Shown here piece after piece: positions 6,762 to 14,071 of a DNA stretch of 16,250 nt (position 1 is the stretch's first letter; each line of letters starts with the position of its first letter). The stretch lies in assembly GCA_003641795.1 (NCBI GenBank), contig QNAP01000012.1, forward strand, positions 1 to 16,250, read 5' to 3'. A program made the position numbers and the translations under genes. The notes under the pieces were generated by a model. It ran no database searches. It was not told the DNA's origin and saw nothing but the letters and a program-made list of their open reading frames with translations. Source of the stretch: Thermotogae bacterium. Lineage in GTDB: Bacteria > Thermotogota > Thermotogae > UBA12178.

Positions 6762-9386
6762 TTGGAATATATGAATTCGGAAGAGATCAGAGAGAGCTTT
6801 CTCAGATTTTTCGAATCCAAAGGGCACAAGGTTCTGCCGAGCGCATCACTCATACCCAGTGATCCCCAACTTCTCTTCACGGTTGCGGGTATGGTGCCTT
6901 TCAAGCCGATTTTTTGGGGTCTCGTGGAACCCACATACACGCGAGTAGCCACCTGTCAAAAATGTCTGCGTACCGTGGATATAGAGAACGTGGGGCTAAC
7001 ACCCAGACACAACACTTTCTTCGAAATGTTGGGAAACTTCTCTTTTGGTGATTACTTCAAGGAAGAGGCGATCGTCTGGGCTTGGGAATACGTGACAGAC
7101 GTACTCAAAATTCCTCCCGAAAAACTCTGGGTATCCGTTTACGAGGAAGACGACGAGGCGTACCGCATCTGGGAAAAGATTGTGGGGGTCCCATCCTCGA
7201 AGATCCTCAGAATGGGCAAAGAGGACAACTTCTGGGGGCCGGCTGGTCCAACGGGTCCTTGCGGTCCGGATTCGGAGATCTTCTACGATCTGGGAGAGGG
7301 GGAGAACTGTCCAGATCCTGAGAACTGCACCCCCGCGTGTGATTGTGGAAGGTTCTTGGAAATTTGGAATCTGGTCTTCACCGAACTCTACCTGGACGAG
7401 CAAGGCAAGTACCATCCATTACCTAAAAAGAACATAGATACGGGAGCAGGGTTAGAACGAATGACTTGGGCGTTGCAAGGAGCAAAGAGCGTTTTTGATA
7501 CCGATCTCTTCAGTTCCCTCATAACGCGCATAGAGGAGATTTCCGATGTGGGCTATGGGCATTCCCCCCAAAAGGACGTTTCCATCCGGGTTGTGGCAGA
7601 TCACGCCCGCGCGATGGCTTTCGCCATCGCTGACGGAGTCTATCCGTCCAACGAAGGTAGAGGATACGTGCTCAGAAGAATCGTTCGTCGTGCCGTGAGG
7701 CACGGCTACCTTTTGGGTTTACGTTCCAGTTTTCTTCCCGATGTGATCGATGCCGTGATAGCCAAGATGTCGTCGGTGTATCCCGAGCTCAAGGAAAAAC
7801 AAAAGCTGATCACTGAAGTGGTGGAAGCAGAAGAAAATCGGTTCTTCGCGACTCTGGAGAGGGGTATTGAATACCTCCGCAGGGCCATGGAGCGAGGCAA
7901 AGTCGATGCAGATACCGCATTCATGCTTTACGATACCTACGGTTTCCCATTGGACCTCACAGTAGAAATCGCCCGGGAATCAGGTGTGGATGTGGATACA
8001 GAAGGCTTTGAGGTACTCATGAACCAGCAACGGGAGCGGGCGAGGGGCGCAAGAGGGGAGAGAGAATACGCTCAAGTGCGTAGAGTTTACATCGATCTGA
8101 GTGATGGCTTGGAGACGGAGTTTGTGGGCTACGATGCCCTCAACTTCGAAACCGAAATCCTTTACCTGGTAAAAGGTGAGAAGATCGTCGATTGCGCAGT
8201 CGAGAGAGAAGAAGTGGAGCTGATCTTCGGCGCAACGCCTTTCTACGCCGAAAAGGGAGGGCAGGTCTCGGACAGTGGTCAAATAACCACCGACACGGGT
8301 AAGGCCGTCGTGCTAAGGGTGGAGAACCCTTACAAAGAGCTGGTAGTGCATCGGGTGAGGATCGAAGAAGGACGGTTGTGCAGAGGGCAAAGGGCTAAAC
8401 TGCAAGTAGACCGTTGCCTACGCAAGGCCACTGCTCGCAATCATACTGCCACCCACTTGCTTCACGCGGCTTTGAGAAAGGTACTGGGCGATCACGTGAA
8501 ACAGGCGGGTTCGTTAGTTGCGCCGGACAGGTTGAGGTTCGACTTCACCCATTACGCTTCTTTGAACGAGAAGGAAATTCTGGAAGTCGAAAGATTGGTA
8601 AATGAAGCAATTCTGGAAGATCTGCCTGTGGAGGTTGAGTGGAAACGTTTAGATGAAGCCTTGGCAGAGAACGTGGTGGCACTCTTCGAAGGGAAGTATG
8701 GTGATAAAGTACGGGTGGTGAAAGTGAAAGGTGTCAGCGCAGAGCTGTGTGGAGGAACGCATGTGAAGCGTACGGGAGAGATAGGCCTCTTCAAGATCGT
8801 CTCGGAGTCCGCCGTTTCCGCTGGAATCAGGCGCATCGAGGCCGTCACAGGCGTTGGAAGTTTGACCTACTTGGAGAAGTTGGAAGAAGAGTTGAAGAAC
8901 GTTGCACAATTGCTGGATTGTGGGCTCTGGGATGTAGCCGATAGACTGTCGAAGCTCTTGGAAGAGAAGAGACACTTGGAGCGGCAGCTCAGAAGGTTGG
9001 AATCTTCCTCCTTGACCGATATACTAAGAAAAGCGGTAGAAGATGCGGAGAAACTGGATGGAATAAAGCTGGCCTATGCTGTACTCGAGGACGTTCCGCA
9101 AGATCTCCTCAGAAACGCGGTGGACACGTTAGTTGGCATGCTGAAAAGTGGTGTTGGTGTTATCTTCAACAAAACGGACGAGAAAGTTGGTTTCGTGGTG
9201 AAGCTCAGCAAAGATCTCGCGCAACGTTTCCACGCTGGACAGTTGGCAAGAGAAATGGCAAAGGTCCTTGGAGGAGGTGGAGGTGGTCGAGCGGATTTTG
9301 CCCAGGCTGGTGGCAAACTGCCTGAGAAGATCCCAGAGGCGGTGGAGGTTTTGAAGAGATCGATCGGGGGAAGTGATGGTCTCTGA
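6762..9386 (+). CDS. alaS: Alanyl-tRNA synthetase
   Basis: This 874-residue enzyme attaches alanine to tRNA-Ala and has the normal length for bacterial AlaRS. The class II catalytic domain opens with NSEEIRESFLRFFESKGH, carries motif 2 around RHNTFFEMLGNFSFGDYFK (82-100), and motif 3 as GAGLERM (228-234). The editing domain that removes mischarged serine and glycine has its four metal ligands intact: His561 and His565 (HTATH), Cys663 and His667 (CGGTH). The C-terminal C-Ala domain ends in the usual glycine-rich run near residue 840. The TTG start is preferred because AGAGGAGGT ends seven bases before it; ATG 6771 would be 16 bases away. Its stop overlaps the probable start of the next gene. 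Confidence 0.98.
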   Translation: MEYMNSEEIRESFLRFFESKGHKVLPSASLIPSDPQLLFTVAGMVPFKPIFWGLVEPTYTRVATCQKCLRTVDIENVGLTPRHNTFFEMLGNFSFGDYFKEEAIVWAWEYVTDVLKIPPEKLWVSVYEEDDEAYRIWEKIVGVPSSKILRMGKEDNFWGPAGPTGPCGPDSEIFYDLGEGENCPDPENCTPACDCGRFLEIWNLVFTELYLDEQGKYHPLPKKNIDTGAGLERMTWALQGAKSVFDTDLFSSLITRIEEISDVGYGHSPQKDVSIRVVADHARAMAFAIADGVYPSNEGRGYVLRRIVRRAVRHGYLLGLRSSFLPDVIDAVIAKMSSVYPELKEKQKLITEVVEAEENRFFATLERGIEYLRRAMERGKVDADTAFMLYDTYGFPLDLTVEIARESGVDVDTEGFEVLMNQQRERARGARGEREYAQVRRVYIDLSDGLETEFVGYDALNFETEILYLVKGEKIVDCAVEREEVELIFGATPFYAEKGGQVSDSGQITTDTGKAVVLRVENPYKELVVHRVRIEEGRLCRGQRAKLQVDRCLRKATARNHTATHLLHAALRKVLGDHVKQAGSLVAPDRLRFDFTHYASLNEKEILEVERLVNEAILEDLPVEVEWKRLDEALAENVVALFEGKYGDKVRVVKVKGVSAELCGGTHVKRTGEIGLFKIVSESAVSAGIRRIEAVTGVGSLTYLEKLEEELKNVAQLLDCGLWDVADRLSKLLEEKRHLERQLRRLESSSLTDILRKAVEDAEKLDGIKLAYAVLEDVPQDLLRNAVDTLVGMLKSGVGVIFNKTDEKVGFVVKLSKDLAQRFHAGQLAREMAKVLGGGGGGRADFAQAGGKLPEKIPEAVEVLKRSIGGSDGL

Positions 9387-10534
9387 AATCCCTTGAAGTC
9401 CTGGTTCTTGTGATTGCTGTTGGCATGATCTTCTTTGTGGCGTGTTCCGGTCCTTCGAGCTCGCAGGGAAGAGTGGAGCTTCCGCAGTTGGAAGGTCTGG
9501 AAACTTCCGAAAGCGGTGCCGGAATGAGAGCGGTCACCGAGGGTTATGGCTTAACACGTGAAGAAGCCGTACGTGATGCGTTGTTGAAGGCTGTGCAAGA
9601 AGCCCTCGGTTTTACCTTGACTGGAAGGACGGTGGTTTCCAACTACACCCTATTGGACAAAACGAGTTTCGCCAGGGTTAAAGGATATGTGAGGCACTAC
9701 CGGGTGATCACCGAGTCAACTATGCAGACGGGCATAGTTGAAGTTAAGGTGGAGGCTTGGGTCTCTCAGAGCGTCGAGGAAGACGTCACCGAGTTGATAC
9801 GCATGATGAACAAACCGAGAGTGGGGATCCTGGTTCTTGACGAAAGAGGAGAACTCTGTGAAACCGCTGTGACCACCGTTTCGAAGGTCTTCACCGATAA
9901 GGGATTCTACGTGGTGGCACCAAAACTGCACAATGGATTACGACTTTCTTCGTTTGATGATCTAACTCCCGCAGTGATACTCTTGTTAGGTGAAGGGATC
10001 GATGTAGACATGCTGATCTTTGGTCGTGTTGCATCCAGTGATCTTGGCGATGTGTTGGGCTATGGTTTTAAATCCTCGCGGAGCAGTCTTCGACTCCAAG
10101 GATACTGGGTGGGTTCCCAGGAGCTCGTGGCGAGCCGTTTGGGAGAAGTTGGGGCTGCAGACATTTCCCAAACGGTGGCGCGAGAAAAGTCTATCCGGCA
10201 AGTGGCGGAAACGGTGGCCACTCTCTTCATAGAAGATTTACTCGGAAAATGGCTCGAAATGAGTGGTAGCGGTTTCACCGTGAGGTTTGTCTTGACGGAT
10301 TTGGACTACGACACTTACCAAAAGTTGAGAGAGCGTCTCGGCTACGTTCAGTTTGTGGCCGGGGTTTATCCGAGGGAGTACGATTCCAACAGAAGTATGG
10401 CGATCCTCGATGTGGAGTTGATGGGCAATCCCGAGTGGGTGCTTAGGAGTCTTGAAGTGAGCTTGGGGTTGCATTTTAAGGTGAAGAAGATGAGTCTCAC
10501 CAAGGTTATCGCTGAAGTTGAGAGGGGATGGTAA
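9383..10534 (+). CDS. LPP20/FlgT-like lipoprotein (probable CTG start)
   Basis: This 383-residue predicted lipoprotein is anchored at Cys21 (FFVAC). The first conventional in-frame start, GTG 9410, would give a signal peptide with no positive charge. CTG at 9383 instead yields a Lys2 n-region and a full hydrophobic stretch, sits in a CTGA overlap with the alaS stop, and follows a GGAAGTGAT site. The next in-frame codon upstream that matters is a stop at 9374. The mature part begins with an LPP20/FlgT N-terminal-like domain (GYGLTREEAVRDALLKAVQE, then GYVRHYRVI and IVEVKVEAWV), then a region resembling the FlgT middle domain, and a C-terminal domain of unknown type. It probably acts in the envelope. 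A flagellar role is possible but not shown, since no flagellar genes are nearby. Confidence 0.7.
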   Translation: MKSLEVLVLVIAVGMIFFVACSGPSSSQGRVELPQLEGLETSESGAGMRAVTEGYGLTREEAVRDALLKAVQEALGFTLTGRTVVSNYTLLDKTSFARVKGYVRHYRVITESTMQTGIVEVKVEAWVSQSVEEDVTELIRMMNKPRVGILVLDERGELCETAVTTVSKVFTDKGFYVVAPKLHNGLRLSSFDDLTPAVILLLGEGIDVDMLIFGRVASSDLGDVLGYGFKSSRSSLRLQGYWVGSQELVASRLGEVGAADISQTVAREKSIRQVAETVATLFIEDLLGKWLEMSGSGFTVRFVLTDLDYDTYQKLRERLGYVQFVAGVYPREYDSNRSMAILDVELMGNPEWVLRSLEVSLGLHFKVKKMSLTKVIAEVERGW

Positions 10535-10536
10535 GA

Positions 10537-11022
10537 GTGTCGAGAAGCTTTTTCTTGGTGTTCGCACCTTTGCTCTTGCTTTTGGTCTTTTTGAGTGGCT
10601 GTGGCGGGCAAAACCAGGTTGCCTCCACCGGTGAATTGATGACGAAGGAAACAAACTACTATTGGGACTTTGTGGGTTATGCGCCCATAATCTACAGAAC
10701 TGGTGATGACTACGCTCTCGCTTTGCTCAAAGCCAAAGATGTAGCGATCAACGAGGCCTACGCACTTGCTGTGAAGACCCTTCTGGGCTTTACCGTTGCT
10801 GGCGGTACACGCGTGGAGGCTTACGTGCTTCAGAAGAAGATCTCGGTGGAGTTTTTCTCACAGTTCGTTCGGGGCTTCCAGGTGTTGGAATGGCGTGAAG
10901 ACCGGGAGCGATTCATGGTTGTGGCAGTTGTTCGCGTCTACAAGAAGGATCTGGACGAGTTCTTGGGAGTACCTGTGGTTACGCCTTCTGGTGTTTTTGA
11001 AACACTTCAGGGGGAGGATTAA
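10537..11022 (+). CDS. Small LPP20-like lipoprotein
   Basis: This 161-residue predicted lipoprotein has a textbook signal: Arg3, a leucine-rich core, and lipobox LSGC with Cys22. The remainder is a single LPP20-like domain paralogous to the N-terminal domain of the preceding gene. Both show Ala-rich helix, LGFT-x-x-G-x-T-x-V-x-x-Y-x-L, a phenylalanine followed by VR-x-(F/Y)-x-V, then a beta strand ending in (V)xVxVxxK/S. The GTG at 10537 is chosen because GAGGGG (10522-10527) lies nine bases before it; ATG 10528 would touch that site. It follows the previous gene almost without a gap and ends one base before the next, so the three lipoproteins are surely co-expressed. Confidence 0.75.
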   Translation: MSRSFFLVFAPLLLLLVFLSGCGGQNQVASTGELMTKETNYYWDFVGYAPIIYRTGDDYALALLKAKDVAINEAYALAVKTLLGFTVAGGTRVEAYVLQKKISVEFFSQFVRGFQVLEWREDRERFMVVAVVRVYKKDLDEFLGVPVVTPSGVFETLQGED

Positions 11023-11023
11023 T

Positions 11024-12367
11024 ATGGAGAGAAAAAGAGTGAAATCCTTACTGACGCTGGTTTCACTTGGTTTGTTAGTACTGGCTGGTTGTGTTTCGAT
11101 ACCGAAGGTGGAACTCGTCACACCCTCAGGAGAAGCGGGACTTCCCGTCGATGTAGAGCTCTCCTGGAGACTTTCCAATGCCTTCGTCACGGGTGAGGTG
11201 CATCTCTACATCAGCCAATGGAAGTCGGAGGTCGAGAACAAGACGGTGGATCCTCTTGTCTTAGACCTTTCACGATCTTCAATACGTGCCGGCACCGATA
11301 TTCCACCGCTCGAATGGGACACCACCTATTACTGGATGGTAGTGTTAGTGGAGAAAGATGTGAAAGGGTCCGTTTTAGAAGAGTTTTCCAGTGAGATCGC
11401 CCAATTCACCACAGCTGTCGAGCCAAAGGTCGTATTGAACTCTCCTACAGGTGGTACTGTAGGTGCCACGGCGCAGGTAAGATGGGCAGTGGAAGGCGCA
11501 TTGCCCGAAAGTGCCACGACGACCTTCGAGATTCTGGTGGGAGAGTCTGAAGATGCGCTGGAAGTGAGAGAAGTTGTCGCTTACGAACCCGATGATGTCT
11601 ATCAAGAAGAGGTGGATTTCTCCGAGTACGACGGCGAGGATATCTACATTGCTGTGAGAACCAAGGAAGTCTTTTCCCATGGTGAAGTTCTCTCACAAAC
11701 CTCGGATCTTGTGAACGTGGACGTGGATACTTTCGGCGATGTGGGACTTTCCCCGCTTTATCCTGAAGACGGGAACGTGGTTTCAGAAGTGGATCCAGAG
11801 CTCACCTGGAGGATTAATAGGAAGCCGTCAAACTATAGGGTTCGTGTTTACGTGGATGAAAACAGAGATGAGCTGGGGCCTGGCGCCACTTGGATACTCG
11901 AAAGCGAAGGTGAATCTGCGAAGCTGGGCGACAACGAAGCACCACTTCAGTGGAATACATTCTATTACTGGCAAGTGGCTTTGGAACGCCTCGACGAGTC
12001 GGGAAGTGTTGTGAAAACGTACTACGGGGGTCCCTGGTCTTTTTACACGCCTTTGAAGCCATCGGTTTCCCTGATTAGCCCGGTGGGTATCAGTGTAGAT
12101 GCTACACAAACTGAGTTCCAATGGCATCTCAGCAAAGATATAGGAGACGGTTGGCACGAGCTCTACCTGGGTGAGTACACAACCACCATGAGTAGAAGAG
12201 CATTGGTGGATAACGTCTCAGGACAGCTTGGCTATTCAACAACTCTTGATCTCGGCAGTTATGCAGGGAAGACCCTCTATTGGAAGATAGTGACAGTGGA
12301 CATCATAAACGAATCCTACTCCTACGAGTATGAAAGTCCCGTAGCGTCGTTCATGGTGAATCCCTGA
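11024..12367 (+). CDS. Lipoprotein with four FN3-like beta-sandwich modules
   Basis: This 447-residue predicted surface or periplasmic lipoprotein has a basic n-region (ERKRVK), a hydrophobic core and lipobox LAGC with Cys23. The rest divides into about four fibronectin type III/Ig-like modules at residues 28-132, 134-232, 240-342 and 346-447. Modules 1 and 3 share LEWDTTYYW / LQWNTFYYW followed by a valine-rich strand, a Gly-Ser turn and a closing F-T/F-Y-T strand; modules 2 and 4 are more divergent. The ATG follows GGGGGAGG closely; frame-open sequence upstream (from 10796) overlaps the previous gene and is not coding. Such proteins usually serve in adhesion, spacing or binding in the envelope; no enzyme motif is seen. 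It is the last gene of the long operon. Confidence 0.75.
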   Translation: MERKRVKSLLTLVSLGLLVLAGCVSIPKVELVTPSGEAGLPVDVELSWRLSNAFVTGEVHLYISQWKSEVENKTVDPLVLDLSRSSIRAGTDIPPLEWDTTYYWMVVLVEKDVKGSVLEEFSSEIAQFTTAVEPKVVLNSPTGGTVGATAQVRWAVEGALPESATTTFEILVGESEDALEVREVVAYEPDDVYQEEVDFSEYDGEDIYIAVRTKEVFSHGEVLSQTSDLVNVDVDTFGDVGLSPLYPEDGNVVSEVDPELTWRINRKPSNYRVRVYVDENRDELGPGATWILESEGESAKLGDNEAPLQWNTFYYWQVALERLDESGSVVKTYYGGPWSFYTPLKPSVSLISPVGISVDATQTEFQWHLSKDIGDGWHELYLGEYTTTMSRRALVDNVSGQLGYSTTLDLGSYAGKTLYWKIVTVDIINESYSYEYESPVASFMVNP

Positions 12368-12444
12368 GTGTTGCAGAGTGGCCGTTGAGAAAAATCTGCT
12401 CTTGAAAGATCGGCATAAAAGGAGACTTTAAGGATTAGTCGCCT
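12368..12444. other. Convergent intergenic gap, no clear terminator
   Basis: This 77-base gap separates the ends of the FN3-like lipoprotein gene and tdk. Only weak hairpins can be drawn (for example GGAGAC at 12421 with GTCGCC, one mismatch), and neither strand has a U-run behind a stable stem. Transcription may end without an intrinsic terminator, or run past into antisense of tdk. Confidence 0.4.
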
Positions 12445-12999
12445 TCAGCTTTCACTTTTGAGGCGCCTATAACACTCAGGACAAACAGCGATGTACTTTT
12501 CGCTGCCTCCGACGTCTATTTCGCTGCCGTCACCCTTGGTTTTAAAGGAAAGCGTTGCGTTGTACTCTCCGCAGACATGACAAACGGCACGTTTCTTTAT
12601 AACTTCGTTGGCAATGGCCATCATCATCGCGGAGGTTTCAAAGGGATTTCTGAGGTAACTCATATCCAGTCCGGCACAGAAGACGTCTATCCCATTGTCT
12701 GAAAGTTCCTTGGCTATATCTATCAAAGATTTGCCGAGAAACTGTATTTCGTCCACAAAGACCGCTTTGGTGGTTTCTTTGATGTAACTGAGGATTTCCT
12801 CTGGCTTTGAGATGGGAATCGCCTTGGCAGTGTTTCCAGAGTGTGATTTCACCGTTTCCATGCCGTAGCGTGTGTCCAGTCGAGGTTTGAAGACAAGATA
12901 TTCTTTCCGTCCAAGATGATAGATCTCAATGAAAGAAAGCAACTCTGAGGTCTTGCCAGAAAACATGGGACCAACGATCACGGTGATCTTTCCCGCCAC
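12445..12999 (-). CDS. tdk: Thymidine kinase
   Basis: This 184-residue protein is a type II thymidine kinase, the cytoplasmic salvage enzyme that phosphorylates thymidine with ATP, at typical bacterial length. The P-loop is GPMFSGKT (10-17). VFVDEIQF (80-87) supplies the Walker B aspartate and the catalytic Glu84. CAGLDMSYLRNPF (108-120) matches the conserved GLDxDFxxxPF segment. The structural zinc is held by Cys140, Cys143, Cys173 and Cys176. Translation starts at a GTG; GGAGGG lies about five bases before it on the minus strand. The gene stands alone, convergent with the long operon and divergent from argF, with a consensus -10 upstream. Confidence 0.97.
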   Translation of the reverse strand: MAGKITVIVGPMFSGKTSELLSFIEIYHLGRKEYLVFKPRLDTRYGMETVKSHSGNTAKAIPISKPEEILSYIKETTKAVFVDEIQFLGKSLIDIAKELSDNGIDVFCAGLDMSYLRNPFETSAMMMAIANEVIKKRAVCHVCGEYNATLSFKTKGDGSEIDVGGSEKYIAVCPECYRRLKSES

Positions 13000-13030
13000 T
13001 CTGTTCCCTCCATTCTTGAGTGTTTTTCAT

Positions 13031-13056
13031 CTTTCCAGTGTTATTATACTGGAAAG
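13031..13056. promoter_or_regulatory. 26-bp palindrome, probable operator in the tdk/argF intergenic region
   Basis: CTTTCCAGT (13031-13039) and its exact complement ACTGGAAAG (13048-13056) flank an 8-base AT-rich centre. Neither strand has a T-run after the hairpin, so a terminator is unlikely. The palindrome overlaps the candidate -10 of tdk. It lies 31 bases before the tdk start and about 80 bases before argF, so a dimeric repressor or activator could control one or both genes. It does not look like a standard ARG box. Confidence 0.55.
13043..13048 (-). promoter_or_regulatory. Candidate -10 (TATAAT) for tdk
   Basis: On the minus strand the centre of the palindrome reads TATAAT, an exact -10 consensus 43 bases before the tdk start codon. 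No good -35 is seen 16-18 bases upstream, which would fit an activated promoter or tolerance of weak -35 elements. Confidence 0.5.
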
Positions 13057-13135
13057 GCTTCGACGCATTTCGAGAATGTGGTGCATCGTGTAGAATTCAA
13101 TTGCAATATCGAGATTTCCGAAAGGAGGAGATAGA

Positions 13136-14071
13136 GTGGCTGTTGATATGAAGGGGAAGCACCTGCTCAGCATTAGCGACCTCACGCAAGAGGAGATTTG
13201 CCAGATCATCGAAACCGCGTTGATTCTAAAATTCGATCGTCAAACGGGGAGACCCCATGAACTGCTCAAGGGCAGAACGTTGGGCATGATCTTCCAAAAA
13301 CCTTCACTCCGCACCCGCGTTGCTTTCGAAACTGCCATGACACAGCTTGGAGGGCACGGAATCTATTTGGGTCCGGACGATATCAAACTTGGAAAGCGTG
13401 AGAAAACCGAAGACATAGCCATAGTCCTATCGAGAATGGTGGATGTCATCATGGCTCGAGTCTTCGGACACGAGATCGTTGAGGAGCTGGCACGTTATTC
13501 TCTTGTCCCCGTGATCAACGGATTGAGCGATTTCGAACATCCTACCCAGATCCTTGGAGATCTACTCACCATCTACGAGAAGTTCAGAAAACTCGAAGGT
13601 CTCAAGCTCGCATACGTGGGCGATGGCAACAACGTTGCTCACAGTTTGATCTATGGAGCGGCTTTAACGGGAATGCACATCAGCGTAGCATCGCCCAGTG
13701 GATACGAGCCGGATTCCAGAGTGGTGGAGAAGGCGAAAGAATTCGCCAGATCTACAGGGGCCGAAGTAGAGATCACCAACGATCCTCACCGAGCAGTCAA
13801 GGGTGCCGATGTTGTCTACACGGATGTCTGGGCGAGCATGGGGCAGGAAACCGAAGCGGAGGAGAGAAAGCGCATATTCCAGCCCTATCAGGTCAATGTC
13901 GAGCTTTTCGAAGAAGCCAAACCTACCGCTGTCTTCATGCACTGTTTGCCGGCCCATTACGGAGAAGAAGTCTCTTTGGATGTGGGACGTCATCCCAGAA
14001 GTGTAATATTCGATCAGGCAGAGAATAGAATGCACTCTATAAAGTCCATATTGGTTCACGTCACGAGGTGA
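13136..14071 (+). CDS. argF: Ornithine carbamoyltransferase
   Basis: This 311-residue enzyme joins carbamoyl phosphate and ornithine to give citrulline in arginine biosynthesis, or runs the reverse way in arginine breakdown; it is cytoplasmic, normally a trimer. The carbamoyl phosphate site is SLRTR (57-61) and HPTQ (135-138). The ornithine side has DVWASMG (230-236) and HCLPAH (269-274), the OTCase signature; FDQAENRMHSI ends the protein in the usual way. The GTG start follows AAAGGAGG by seven bases. No other arginine gene is in the window, so biosynthetic or catabolic use cannot be decided. Its TGA overlaps the next gene by four bases. Confidence 0.97.
   Translation: MAVDMKGKHLLSISDLTQEEICQIIETALILKFDRQTGRPHELLKGRTLGMIFQKPSLRTRVAFETAMTQLGGHGIYLGPDDIKLGKREKTEDIAIVLSRMVDVIMARVFGHEIVEELARYSLVPVINGLSDFEHPTQILGDLLTIYEKFRKLEGLKLAYVGDGNNVAHSLIYGAALTGMHISVASPSGYEPDSRVVEKAKEFARSTGAEVEITNDPHRAVKGADVVYTDVWASMGQETEAEERKRIFQPYQVNVELFEEAKPTAVFMHCLPAHYGEEVSLDVGRHPRSVIFDQAENRMHSIKSILVHVTR

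Noticed and set aside
10796..11023. Extended N-terminus for the FN3-like lipoprotein
   Set aside because: The extension overlaps the preceding gene in another frame; the lipoprotein signal and a GGGGGAGG site clearly place the start at 11024.
12368..12444. Bidirectional terminator between the lipoprotein gene and tdk
   Set aside because: Only short mismatched stems can be drawn and there is no U-run after them.
13031..13056. Palindrome as an intrinsic terminator
   Set aside because: No run of T follows the hairpin on either strand, and it lies between divergent genes, upstream of both.
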